33,405 nucleotides of DNA, taken from positions 1-33,405 of the forward strand of contig CAIQQM010000204.1 in NCBI GenBank assembly GCA_903873945.1. The letters are read 5' to 3'. A program made the position numbers and the translations under genes. Shown piece after piece: positions 15,381-23,397 of this stretch (position 1 is its first letter; every line of letters begins with the position of its first letter). The notes under the pieces were generated by a model that saw nothing but the letters and a program-made list of their open reading frames with translations, had not been told where the DNA came from and made no database searches. Source of the stretch: an uncultured Verrucomicrobiota bacterium. GTDB lineage: Bacteria > Verrucomicrobiota > Verrucomicrobiia > Limisphaerales > UBA8199.

Positions 15381-17369
15381 CTACTGCGTCCGGCCAAACT
15401 TCTTCTCCAGCTCGCGGAAGTTCATTTCGATGAGTGTCGGGCGGCCATGAGGGCAGGTATAGGGCATCGCGCAGCGGCGTAAATCCTCAATCAGATTCTC
15501 CAATTCCGGGCCGGCCAGTGGGTCGTGAGCCTTTACCGCATGACGGCACACGGTCTTGGCCACGATATGCTCGCCCAGGCGCAGCGAGTTGACTTCCTGT
15601 CCGGCGGCTTTGAGTTCATCGATGAGTTCCACCACAAACCGCCGTGGAGCCACGCTCTTCACAAAAGGTGGCAGGGCATCGAGCAGGAAGGTGCGCTCGC
15701 CGAATTCGCTCAAGCCAACCCCCAAACGCGCCAGTGTTGGCAACTGCTCGCGCAAAAAATTTGCATCCCGCGCGGACAACTCAAGGGTCTCCGGCAGCAG
15801 CAGCTTTTGCGATGGCGCCTGGTCATTCTGTTCCAGCCGATTGAGCATCTGTTCGAACAAAATGCGCTCATGGGCGGCGTGTTGGTCGAGCAGGACCAGC
15901 CCCCGATCGGATTCCAGCACGACATAAAGTTTCCCGATGACCCCAATGAGCCGCAGCGGGACGTTAAGCAGCGGCACGGGTTCGAGTGAAACCGGAGCGG
16001 GGCGTGTTGAAGGCGAAGACCCAGCGGGTTCGAATGCCGGCGTGGACTTTGCGGGTGCGGCAGGGGTTGCCGGCCCGGGACCCGGTTTGGCCACAATTGG
16101 TGCCGTTGTTACCGGCTGTGTCGGTCGGAAACCCAGGTCGAGAGGTGGCTGCTGCGCTGGCCGAGAGGCTGACTCCGGAGGCAACGGCTTCAACGCCACC
16201 GGGAAATTCGGCAGAGCGGCTTGTGTGCCGCCCGGAAGTGACGACCCGGCGGCCGTGACCGGCGGCTCCGGTTTCTGGCTTTCAGCCTCCATCACGCCAC
16301 CATGGAATGCGAGCAATGCCTGCCGTACAGCCTGGGCTACTAATCGCCGCACCTCGGCTTCCCGATGAAATTGCACTTCGCGTTTGGCTGGATGGATATT
16401 CACATCCACGCTGGCGGGGTCGAGCTCCAGAAACAGGCAGCAGACTGGGTAGCGCCCTTTCATTAGCGCCGTATGATAACCTTCAAGCAATGCGAAGTTT
16501 AGCCCGCGATTCTCCACCGGGCGGCGATTCACGAACAGATGCTGGTCTTCGCGCGTTGAACGGGAGACTCCCGGCGCGCCGATGAAACCCCACAGTCGGA
16601 ACGCGGTTGATAGGGGGGGCGCTTCCTCAGCTTGCTCCGCCGCTGATTCAATGGTGGCATTGTAGTCTACCGGCAGCAGTTTTTGTTCATCGCCATAGAG
16701 CGCGCGCAAGCGTTCCTTGAGAGCCGCGTGGCGCGTGGAGGCGCTGCCGTCGGTATTCACCGCGGGCAACTGCCAGATGGGGCGGCCGTCTTTCTGGAAA
16801 GTGAACGCGACCTCCGGGAACGCCAGCGCCGCCAGGGTCAGATAATGCTGGATGTGCGCGGATTCCGTTTCCTCGCTGCGGAGAAATTTCCGGCGCGCGG
16901 GCAGATTAAAGAAAAGCTGCCGCACTTCTATGGTCGTTCCGGGTGCGGTGCCGGCGGCCTTGACCTCAAGTATCTTTCCGCCGCTGATGATAATCCGGGT
17001 GCCTTCGGGAGACTCGCTTTCGCGCTCGCGCGTGGTCAGCGTGAACCGGCTGACGCTGGCGATGCTGGGCAGGGCTTCCCCGCGAAACCCCATCGTGGCG
17101 ATGGCGGCAAGGTCTTCAGCTCGTTGAATTTTGCTGGTGGCATGGCGCTCGAGGCAGAGCAGGGCGTCATCGCGGCTCATGCCATCCCCGTCGTCGGTCA
17201 CTCGGACCAGGCTGCGCCCGCCCGCCTGGATCTCAACCGTGACGCGCGCAGCGCGCGCATCCAACGAATTCTCCACCAATTCCTTCACCACACTGGCGGG
17301 CCGTTCAATCACTTCGCCGGCGGCGATTTGATTGGCGACTTGCTCGGGCAACAGATGGATGCGATTCAT
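15381..17369 (-). CDS. mutL: DNA mismatch repair protein MutL (endonuclease type)
   Basis: The start is set at ATG 17369, where the conserved opening MNRIHLLPEQVANQIAAGEV begins; further in-frame codons upstream are unrelated to MutL and overlap the kinase gene. The product has 662 residues. The GHKL ATPase is complete: ELVENSLDA, DDGDGM, RHATSKI, MGFRGEAL. A long Pro/Ala-rich linker joins it to the dimerisation domain, which carries the metal-binding endonuclease motif DQHAAHERILFE and the C-terminal CPHGRPT. MutL of this type nicks DNA itself, as expected where MutH is absent. The start lies 28 bases after the histidine kinase stop, so the two form an operon. A seven-C run (coding strand) occurs at 16613-16619. 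Confidence 0.96.
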   Translation of the reverse strand: MNRIHLLPEQVANQIAAGEVIERPASVVKELVENSLDARAARVTVEIQAGGRSLVRVTDDGDGMSRDDALLCLERHATSKIQRAEDLAAIATMGFRGEALPSIASVSRFTLTTRERESESPEGTRIIISGGKILEVKAAGTAPGTTIEVRQLFFNLPARRKFLRSEETESAHIQHYLTLAALAFPEVAFTFQKDGRPIWQLPAVNTDGSASTRHAALKERLRALYGDEQKLLPVDYNATIESAAEQAEEAPPLSTAFRLWGFIGAPGVSRSTREDQHLFVNRRPVENRGLNFALLEGYHTALMKGRYPVCCLFLELDPASVDVNIHPAKREVQFHREAEVRRLVAQAVRQALLAFHGGVMEAESQKPEPPVTAAGSSLPGGTQAALPNFPVALKPLPPESASRPAQQPPLDLGFRPTQPVTTAPIVAKPGPGPATPAAPAKSTPAFEPAGSSPSTRPAPVSLEPVPLLNVPLRLIGVIGKLYVVLESDRGLVLLDQHAAHERILFEQMLNRLEQNDQAPSQKLLLPETLELSARDANFLREQLPTLARLGVGLSEFGERTFLLDALPPFVKSVAPRRFVVELIDELKAAGQEVNSLRLGEHIVAKTVCRHAVKAHDPLAGPELENLIEDLRRCAMPYTCPHGRPTLIEMNFRELEKKFGRTQ

Positions 17370-17397
17370 GTGCGTTGGTTCATTGACCCCTGACTGT

Positions 17398-18510
17398 TCA
17401 ACAATTATCCCGTTTTGGCAACGGCAGGGCGAAGGAGAATATCGCCCCGCCCTCCGGTCCGTTGCGCGCCGAGATCCAGCCCCGGTGGTCCTCGATGATC
17501 CGTTTGCAAATCGAAAGGCCGAGGCCGGTGCCATGCGCTTTGCCGTGCGTGGCGAAAGTTTCAAACAATTGCCCGGCAATTTCAGGGGCGATACCCGGCC
17601 CGGAATCTTCAATTTCCGTGACGACTTCTCTCTCGTTGGCGAAAACGCGCAGCCTGACCTTGCCGCCTTCGCCCATGGCGTCGGTTGCATTGTGGAGCAG
17701 ATTATAAAAAACACGCCGCAGGCGCTTTGGGTTCAGCAGCAATTCGGCCTGTGGCAAAGGCCCATCCACTTCGAGCGTCGCGGCTTTTAGGGCGATTTCG
17801 GGGCGAAGTTCTTCCGCAAGTTGGAGCACAAAGGCGCCGTAGTTGGTCGGCGCCAGAACGAAGTCCGAATGTTCTCCCTGGGTGAATTCGAGAATCTCGC
17901 CGATCATGTCGCTGATGCGCTCGACCTGTTTCCCGATGCGCGCCACAGCCTGGGCTCGCGCTTGGGGCGAGGTCCGCTCCATGGCCGCTATTTCCGCGCT
18001 GAGGCCGATGTTGTTCAGGGGGTTTTTCAGATCGTGAACGATTGAACGGGCGAAGCGGCCAAGAATAGTCAGACGTTCGGCTTGCAATGACTCCTGTAGA
18101 TACTGGCAGTTGAATTCGCGGAGGCGGTCGCTGATCTCGCGCAGCAACGCCAGCGCCAGCATCGGCGAGCGCTCGAGCAGGTTCAGAACCTCGTCGCGGG
18201 GGATGAAATAAACCGCGGTGTCTTTTGCGGCAACTGCGCTGGCCGAACGCGGTTTGTAGTCAAGCACTGCCATCTCGCCGAATACGTCCCCCGGACCGAT
18301 CCGCGCGAATACGTGACGCACAGTCTGGCCAACCATTGCTGAAACCTCCACCAGGCCATCCTTAACCACGTAGATCCCGTCGCCTTTGTCTCCCTCTTTG
18401 AAAATCTCCCGGCCCGCGCCGAATGTTTTTTCTTTGGCGATCCTGCGCAGCGCGCCCAACTCGTGCGGGCTGAGTTGGCGGAAGAGTTTGCTGGTCTCGA
18501 GTGCGACCAT
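17398..18510 (-). CDS. Cyclic-nucleotide-binding sensor histidine kinase
   Basis: A 370-residue soluble kinase with no membrane segment. Residues about 5-115 form a Crp-type cyclic-nucleotide-binding fold: FKEGDKGDGIYVVKDGLVEV, then a phosphate-binding-cassette-like FGEMAVLDYKPRSASAVA that retains the Glu and Arg used to hold cAMP or cGMP. A linker helix leads to the H-box SIVHDLKNPLNNI (His159), then the catalytic domain with N-box NLLHNATDAMGEGG, G1 DSGPGIAP and G2 HGTGLGLSICKRI. It should autophosphorylate and signal to a response regulator, but none is adjacent. The ligand is unproven. It lies directly upstream of mutL on the same strand; a functional link to repair is unknown. Confidence 0.92.
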   Translation of the reverse strand: MVALETSKLFRQLSPHELGALRRIAKEKTFGAGREIFKEGDKGDGIYVVKDGLVEVSAMVGQTVRHVFARIGPGDVFGEMAVLDYKPRSASAVAAKDTAVYFIPRDEVLNLLERSPMLALALLREISDRLREFNCQYLQESLQAERLTILGRFARSIVHDLKNPLNNIGLSAEIAAMERTSPQARAQAVARIGKQVERISDMIGEILEFTQGEHSDFVLAPTNYGAFVLQLAEELRPEIALKAATLEVDGPLPQAELLLNPKRLRRVFYNLLHNATDAMGEGGKVRLRVFANEREVVTEIEDSGPGIAPEIAGQLFETFATHGKAHGTGLGLSICKRIIEDHRGWISARNGPEGGAIFSFALPLPKRDNC

Positions 18511-18633
18511 GGAGGCACTTTAGGAAAAAACTCGCCCGCGTAAAGCTATTTGAGGCTGGGCTGATGCGCTTCAAGGCCGCCGGGCATGTTCTTGACGCAG
18601 CGCGCGCAAAAAACTAACGTGTTCGCCGGTTGT

Positions 18634-18709
18634 GGTGGTCGTAGCTCAATGGTAGAGCCCCAGATTGTGGTTCTGGATGTTGCGGGTTCGAGTCCCGTCG
18701 GCCACCCCA
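18634..18709 (+). tRNA. tRNA-His (anticodon GTG), CCA encoded
   Basis: The cloverleaf folds completely: acceptor GTGGTCG (18635-18641) with CGGCCAC (18699-18705), D stem GCTC/GAGC, anticodon stem CCAGA/TCTGG around the loop TTGTGGT with GTG at 18667-18669, T stem GCGGG/CCCGT with loop TTCGAGT. The extra 5' G (18634) opposite C73 (18706) is the hallmark of tRNA-His, and CCA follows at 18707-18709. Confidence 0.97.
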
Positions 18710-18790
18710 TCTGCCCCACCACTTTCTTGTCGTCAGAATAATAGCCCTGGAATTCGGCCAGCGATCTCTTCCCGGATGCCCTTTTGCATT

Positions 18791-18839
18791 ATAACGGGAC
18801 ATGCCCATCGCAGCATTATGGCTCTTCCCGTCCCGTTAT
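18791..18839. repeat. 10-bp inverted repeat downstream of tRNA-His
   Basis: ATAACGGGAC (18791-18800) and GTCCCGTTAT (18830-18839) are exact reverse complements separated by 29 bases. There is no T-run, so not a classical terminator; no integrase is nearby. Confidence 0.5.
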
Positions 18840-18958
18840 GTGACACCGGGTGGATGACATTGCTTGACCGAATCGGTGCAACGTGCCGGTACGCAAATTG
18901 CTTATGAAACATCCACGGGAATATTATTGTCTTCACAAATTATGTGGCTTGGTAAATT

Positions 18959-19684
18959 ATGTCGCCTATGAATGCAGAAGAGGTCAAACAACATATTCAG
19001 GAACTGGAAAAACTCCAGGGTCAAACACGTCGCTTCCGTCTCCTCACGATACTGGCTTTGATCGTTATCGTGGTCGCGGGCGTTAGCGCCATCATCGCCT
19101 CGGCTCACAGTCTGACAGTCACCGGACCGACGCAAAATCAGTTCGTCGACCAGTTGAGCGCCAATGTGCAGAAGGACGTTTTGCCCGTCGCTGAAAAAAT
19201 CGCCGGGCGTTCCCTCGCGCGGCTCAAGCCGGCTGTTGAGACTGAGCTTCAAAAACTCAACGCGCGCGCGCCTCAAATTGCCGATGCCGCGCTGAAAGAG
19301 CTGGACACGATGGGCGGCGATCTGACCGTCCAGGCGGAAAAAATTCTCGACCAGACCGTTGGCGACACGCTGAAAAAGCGGGAAGACAAATTGCGCAAAA
19401 TGTATCCCGGCGTTTACGACCGGCAGATCGCCGTCTTGCTGGATAACCTGAATGCCGAAGCCCAGGATCAACTTGCCAGGACCGGCGAGAAAATCTTCAC
19501 CCCTCATTTGGACTCCATTCAAAGCATTTTGGCCAGTCTTGAGAAAATACAAAAAACCGAGCCAATTGATCTAAAACAGGAAATCGATCCCTGGCAGACG
19601 GCCTTTCTGTTCTTCGACGTGTTTGTTACGGAATTCAAAGACCTGCCCGCCGCCAACGCCACCCATCCGAAGGAGACAAAGTAA
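18959..19684 (+). CDS. Unrecognised single-pass membrane protein (pair member A)
   Basis: I do not recognise this 241-residue protein. It has a short charged, helical N terminus (NAEEVKQHIQELEKLQ), one strong membrane helix at about residues 28-49, and then about 190 mostly helical, charged residues likely facing the periplasm, with heptad-like stretches (PAVETELQKLNARAPQIADA, EKILDQTVGDTLKKREDKLR). The tail ends with an aromatic patch (WQTAFLFFDVFVTEF). A start at ATG 18968 is equally possible. The stop overlaps the start of the next gene by one base (TAATG), and the partner has the same architecture, so the two probably form a complex. No enzymatic motif is visible; a scaffold or envelope role is only a guess. 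Confidence 0.8.
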   Translation: MSPMNAEEVKQHIQELEKLQGQTRRFRLLTILALIVIVVAGVSAIIASAHSLTVTGPTQNQFVDQLSANVQKDVLPVAEKIAGRSLARLKPAVETELQKLNARAPQIADAALKELDTMGGDLTVQAEKILDQTVGDTLKKREDKLRKMYPGVYDRQIAVLLDNLNAEAQDQLARTGEKIFTPHLDSIQSILASLEKIQKTEPIDLKQEIDPWQTAFLFFDVFVTEFKDLPAANATHPKETK

Positions 19685-20451
19685 TGAACACCCAACCCAC
19701 GCCCTCCATCATGCCTCAAAAAACCTCTGTTCCGGGGGAAGCAACCGCGGTTGCCTATCTCGCCCAGGAAGTGCCTAAGGCCCGGAAAACCCTCAAACGC
19801 ACCCGGATTGTCGGCGTCATTCTGCTTGCCGTTGTCGGCGCTTATATTGGCATCATCAGCCACATCGTGGTTGGTTTCTTCCAGCCAAAGCCGGCCGCGG
19901 AGGTTGTCAGCGGCATGTTGATCCAACACCTGCAGATCGAGGGACCGCTTCTCGCCACACAGATCGAGCGGCAAATCCCTTCCCTTATCCGGCAGGCGCC
20001 CGATTATCTCATCCGGCAATTGCCCGTTTTCCGGAATGACCTCGAGCAGATGCTCACGACGGAGTATCAGGCTTATTGCAGTTCTTTCAGCAAGGATCTG
20101 GGCGATCAGATGGACAAAATGATTGATGACCATAAAGCGGAAATCAAAGTCCTGCTGGAAAATGCCGGGGATCGTGCTGCCATCCGAAAAGTTTTGCCCG
20201 ACTTCGACCAGGTGGTCGCCAATTTCACTAGGAACGACGTTGATGGCAGAGCGCTGAAGCAGCACATAGACGAAATGGCCGTTACGCTGAAGGAGGTCGA
20301 GAAACGCATGGATCGCCTGGCCAACGGCGGCAATTTGACGCCGGAAGAGCGGAAGGCCCGCCATGCCCTGGCCGTGCTGGCCAAGGTCATTGACGACAAC
20401 GTCAAAACTCCCGAAGTCGCCCCCCTTCCGGTCGCGAAAGCGCGCAAATAG
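19684..20451 (+). CDS. Unrecognised single-pass membrane protein (pair member B)
   Basis: A 255-residue protein I cannot assign, translationally coupled to the preceding gene through TAATG. Residues 1-41 are hydrophilic and basic at the end (KARKTLKRTR), residues about 42-64 form a membrane helix (VGVILLAVVGAYIGIISH), and the rest is predicted helical and extracytoplasmic. Runs such as LLATQIERQIPSLIRQAP, DYLIRQLPVFRNDLEQML and HIDEMAVTLKEVEKRMDRL look like long amphipathic helices or coiled coils. Size, topology and spacing mirror member A, and the two may be ancient paralogues, though direct sequence similarity is low by eye. REP-like hairpins follow its stop. Confidence 0.8.
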   Translation: MNTQPTPSIMPQKTSVPGEATAVAYLAQEVPKARKTLKRTRIVGVILLAVVGAYIGIISHIVVGFFQPKPAAEVVSGMLIQHLQIEGPLLATQIERQIPSLIRQAPDYLIRQLPVFRNDLEQMLTTEYQAYCSSFSKDLGDQMDKMIDDHKAEIKVLLENAGDRAAIRKVLPDFDQVVANFTRNDVDGRALKQHIDEMAVTLKEVEKRMDRLANGGNLTPEERKARHALAVLAKVIDDNVKTPEVAPLPVAKARK

Positions 20452-20513
20452 CTTTCCTGGTGTTGGCGGCTTTTTCGGTTGGAGAAGGTCTCAGTTCAGC
20501 GCCCGCGCGCTGT

Positions 20514-20560
20514 AGCGGCAGGCATCCTGTCTGCCGTAGCGGGTGGCATCTTGCCACCCG
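20514..20560. repeat. REP-like hairpin pair (family copy 2)
   Basis: GCGGCAGGCATCCTGTCTGC (20514 onward) gives a GGCAG/CTGCC stem, and CGGGTGGCA-TCT-TGCCACCCG (20540-20560) is a perfect 9-bp stem with a 3-base loop. They sit between the convergent ends of membrane protein B and the Nudix gene, without a T-run. A degenerate third unit with CTGCCGGGCAGGATGC follows near 20611. Confidence 0.6.
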
Positions 20561-20631
20561 GGACGTAGCGTTAATACCTCCAACACGCTGTCGGACTTTA
20601 GCAGCCCAGTCTGCCGGGCAGGATGCTCGAC

Positions 20632-21192
20632 TCACCTGCCAGATAGGGATGCTCGCCGCCACAGTTCGAAGTGGTGGAAAGCTGCGTTCACCAGCGAATG
20701 GCGGATTTTTCCAGCCGCGAACAGCTTCGGAATTTCCGCGACGGGCACGAGCCGCGTAATCAAATCCTCCGCCTGGTCGAATTTTACCGCAGTCGTGTAG
20801 CGGCAATTTTCCACCAGGACCGTAAAGCAGGTGTTGCTCATGATCGCCGGGTTGGGGTACACCCAACCGATCAATTGCGGGTTGGCGCCTTCATATCCGG
20901 TCTCCTCCCGCAGTTCGCGGATGCCCGCCGCCTCCGGCGACGCATCGCCCGCATCCACCATGCCGCCGGGGATTTCCAATTCCACCGTGTTCGAGCCATG
21001 CCGGTATTGTTCGATCATTACCAACTGCTGGTCGGGCGTGAGGGCGATGACGTTTACCCAGTTTGCGCAATCGATGACAAAGAAGTCGTGTTCCTTCCCG
21101 GTGCGCGGAGAAATCGTCCGGTCGGAGCGAATGCTGAAAATCCGGAACTCGCCGACAGGCCGCGAACTGACTCTTTTCCAGGGCTTTGGCAT
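20632..21192 (-). CDS. Nudix hydrolase (ADP-ribose pyrophosphatase-like)
   Basis: A 186-residue Nudix protein. The Nudix box lies around residues 75-100 as IPGGMVDAGDASPEAAGIRE continuing LREETGY; the second half (RELREETGY) is canonical and holds the metal-binding glutamates, while the first half is offset by about one residue from the textbook spacing. The preceding strand VMIEQYRHGSNTVELEIPGG is typical of ADP-ribose pyrophosphatases, which hydrolyse ADP-ribose to AMP and ribose-5-phosphate; related enzymes take other nucleotide sugars, so the substrate is not certain. It lies on the same strand as the upstream cyclophilin gene, 127 bases away. Confidence 0.88.
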   Translation of the reverse strand: MPKPWKRVSSRPVGEFRIFSIRSDRTISPRTGKEHDFFVIDCANWVNVIALTPDQQLVMIEQYRHGSNTVELEIPGGMVDAGDASPEAAGIRELREETGYEGANPQLIGWVYPNPAIMSNTCFTVLVENCRYTTAVKFDQAEDLITRLVPVAEIPKLFAAGKIRHSLVNAAFHHFELWRRASLSGR

Positions 21193-21319
21193 ATTTCTTC
21201 TGCGGGCGTCCCGTGGTGACCGGCACCGCGGCCAGCCCGGCTGGGGGCCATGCGTTATTGGCTGCTGGCCGCCGCCGAGTAGTGGTTGGCCCGCGGCGTG
21301 CGGCCTCCAACTCTCCCAA

Positions 21320-21964
21320 TCACTTCAACGAGTCTGCGGGCGCGATTTTGATGCTCTCAATTCCCATGCGCTTGTCCGGTCGGTCCTGCGGGTGTGTTGG
21401 TGTTGTGGCGATTTTCTCCAGCACATCATCCCCTTTGATCAATTTGCCGAACGCCGTGTATTGGCGATCGAGGAAACGTGGATTGCCGTGGCAGATGAAG
21501 AACTGGCTGCCTGCGGAATCCGGGTTGTTGGACCGGGCCATGGAAATGACACCTCGGTCATGATGCCGCTCGTTGAATTCCGCCTTGATTTGGTAGCCGG
21601 GCCCGCCTGTGCCCCAATTCCGTTCCCGGCTCGAATCCTTCGTTAAAGGGTCGCCGCCCTGGATCATGAAATCCTTGATCACGCGGTGAAAACATGTGCC
21701 GTCATAGAATCCTTTCTTTGCCAGCGTCACAAAATTCTCGACTGTCTTCGGGGCGACATCCGGCCACAATTCGATGACCATTTCGCCTTCCGTAGTCTTA
21801 ATCACGGCAACTTCTTTTGTATTCACAGACGTTTTCTCCTGTTTGGAATCCGATTTCGTCTCCGGTTTCGGTTCGACTTTCGTTTGGTTGTTGGTTCCGT
21901 CGGCCCGGGCCGCGACCAGGCCCACCGCCACGCTAAAAGCGCAAAATGACATTAACACTTTCAT
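21320..21964 (-). CDS. Exported cyclophilin-type peptidyl-prolyl isomerase
   Basis: The start is placed at ATG 21964, the first residue of a good signal peptide (MKVLMSFCAFSVAVGLVAARA), rather than at the in-frame ATG 13 codons earlier. A Lys/Glu/Thr-rich linker precedes the cyclophilin domain: GEMVIELWPDVAPKTVENFV, the catalytic arginine in FHRVIKDFMIQGGDP, GSQFFICHG and FGKLIKGDDVLEKI. It catalyses cis-trans isomerisation at proline and, given the signal, probably works in the periplasm on exported proteins. The length (214 residues) suits a small secreted cyclophilin. Confidence 0.92.
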   Translation of the reverse strand: MKVLMSFCAFSVAVGLVAARADGTNNQTKVEPKPETKSDSKQEKTSVNTKEVAVIKTTEGEMVIELWPDVAPKTVENFVTLAKKGFYDGTCFHRVIKDFMIQGGDPLTKDSSRERNWGTGGPGYQIKAEFNERHHDRGVISMARSNNPDSAGSQFFICHGNPRFLDRQYTAFGKLIKGDDVLEKIATTPTHPQDRPDKRMGIESIKIAPADSLK

Positions 21965-22250
21965 AAGTGCGCAGACTTTTCCATGAGACCTCCGCAAAGT
22001 CACGCCCCGATTTTTCTCAACGGAATGACCCGCTCAAGTTGACCGGGGCCGGGGATGGGGCGGAATCATTCGGCGGTTGGCGTTTATTGCGGCTAAAATC
22101 CCATTCGGAAAACCAGTGAAATCTATGCTTTTTGACACGCCACCGGTTTGTCGCCGCCGCACGGCTGGGGCCTCAGCGCGATCGCCTGTTGCCTCACGGC
22201 AAGAAGACACGGCAGGACCGAGTTGGTGCCGAAAAAACTTAAAATGCGTG

Positions 22251-22280
22251 TTGACAATAACCGCACGACTTATGTAGAAG
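22251..22280 (+). promoter_or_regulatory. Candidate sigma70 promoter of the beta-barrel gene
   Basis: A perfect -35 box TTGACA (22251-22256) is followed by -10 candidates TGTAGA (16-base spacer) or TAGAAG (18-base spacer). The transcript would carry a leader of roughly 125 nt. Confidence 0.5.
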
Positions 22281-22289
22281 TCCCAATCA

Positions 22290-22310
22290 TTATTCAGCAA
22301 TAACGGCTGA
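22290..22310 (+). promoter_or_regulatory. Leader hairpin in the 5' UTR of the beta-barrel gene
   Basis: TTCAGC and GCTGAA form a 6-bp stem with a 7-base loop near the 5' end of the predicted transcript. It may stabilise the mRNA; a regulatory role is unproven. Confidence 0.35.
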
Positions 22311-22409
22311 ATTAGAAGAGTTCAAACAGTTGGCATGAGATAACACCGCCAATGTCAGGAAACGTTGGGGGAAAATCGATAAAGTCTAAAAACAAAACTG
22401 AAGGAAATT

Positions 22410-23150
22410 ATGAAAATGATGAAATCCTGTGTATATGGGGCCCTCGGAAGTTGCTGTGTATTGGCGGCGCTGATAGCGCAACCAGTTCAGGCAGCCGATC
22501 AAGGGTTCTACTTTAAGGCGGATGCGGGCTTGGCCTTGGTGCAGGACGTGGACGTTAAGTCAATTGGGAACGCAATTGGGAGCGTCGCGTTCCCGTTTGC
22601 TGGCACGCTTAGTGATCCGGTAGACGTCCTTGGCGTAACGATCCCAGCAGGTACCTACACGGTCAACAAACCCAAAGTCTCCTTTGATCCGGGTCTGCGG
22701 GTTGACCTGATTGGCGGATACAATGTCAGCGAAACCGTTGCGCTGGAGTTGGAAGCCGGCCTGTTGTACAATTCATTAGATAAGATAACCATAAGCGGCA
22801 CTCAGGACACCGTGCCGTTTTCTAAGTCCTTTAAGTTGAACGCGAATCTCTGGCAGGTTCCGGTGCTTGTGAATGGAGTGTACACGTTCAAGCTTGACTC
22901 GAAATTCAAGCCGTTCCTCGGCGCCGGGGTTGGCGGCGTTTGGACTTGCGTCGAAGGCTCGGGCGAGAGCGAAAGTGACTTTACCTTTGCCTATCAAGCT
23001 ATGGCGGGGGTTAAGTATGAACTGTCGAACACGATGGATATCGGCCTGACCTATAAGTTTCTTGGCAGCTTGGATCATGAGTTCGGAGGCTTGAAGACCG
23101 ATGGGATATACAGCCACTCCATTCTGGCTGCATTCACTTTCCGATTCTGA
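22410..23150 (+). CDS. Outer-membrane beta-barrel protein
   Basis: A 246-residue protein with a signal peptide (MKMMKS, hydrophobic core, cleavage after PVQA). The mature part has alternating strand patterns with Gly/aromatic girdles: GFYFKADAGLALVQD, LRVDLIGGYNVSETVALELE, KPFLGAGVGGVW, FAYQAMAGVKYELSN, MDIGLTYKFLGS. It ends ILAAFTFRF, with the terminal phenylalanine that serves as an outer-membrane assembly signal. The size suits an eight-stranded OmpA/OmpW-like barrel; cargo or function is unknown. AAGGA before ATG 22410, a TTGACA promoter, a long leader and a strong terminator suggest an abundant, monocistronic transcript. Confidence 0.87.
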   Translation: MKMMKSCVYGALGSCCVLAALIAQPVQAADQGFYFKADAGLALVQDVDVKSIGNAIGSVAFPFAGTLSDPVDVLGVTIPAGTYTVNKPKVSFDPGLRVDLIGGYNVSETVALELEAGLLYNSLDKITISGTQDTVPFSKSFKLNANLWQVPVLVNGVYTFKLDSKFKPFLGAGVGGVWTCVEGSGESESDFTFAYQAMAGVKYELSNTMDIGLTYKFLGSLDHEFGGLKTDGIYSHSILAAFTFRF

Positions 23151-23200
23151 TACGGCTGCTGACCCGCAAGGGTTAACAGCGGGACTCTCGTTCCTCCCGA

Positions 23201-23243
23201 GACCGCCGGACTTGCTTTAAGTCCGGCGGTCTTCGTGTTTTTA
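23201..23243 (+). terminator. Strong intrinsic terminator after the beta-barrel gene
   Basis: GACCGCCGGACTT (23201-23213) and AAGTCCGGCGGTC (23219-23231) form a perfect 13-bp stem with a 5-base loop, followed by TTCGTGTTTTT. Confidence 0.9.
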
Positions 23244-23397
23244 ACGTTCGGGTTCATGGGTGGGGCGCGTTAAACTTTGTAACCCATTCAGCTTGCGCGG
23301 CGTCTATGATATGGGTAGTAAGAAAGTCGGGTCGCCCGGGAATGCACAGTGTGGCGGCTGAAAAACAAATCAACCAAAAACAGAGGACAATTAAAAA

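Larger units (their letters stand above)
22004..22409. other. Divergent intergenic region, cyclophilin to beta-barrel gene
   Basis: About 400 bases with no convincing gene. The right half carries a candidate promoter and a leader of about 125 nt for the beta-barrel gene (annotated separately). The left half is GC-rich and shows no motif I can name. Confidence 0.6.

Noticed and set aside
16613-16619. Seven-base homopolymer within mutL as a mutator switch
   Set aside because: Seven bases is short and falls in a variable loop of the ATPase region; there is no evidence of slippage from one sequence.
17370-17714. N-terminal extension of mutL by 115 codons
   Set aside because: The extra codons are unrelated to MutL, overlap the kinase gene in another frame, and the conserved MutL start lies at 17369.
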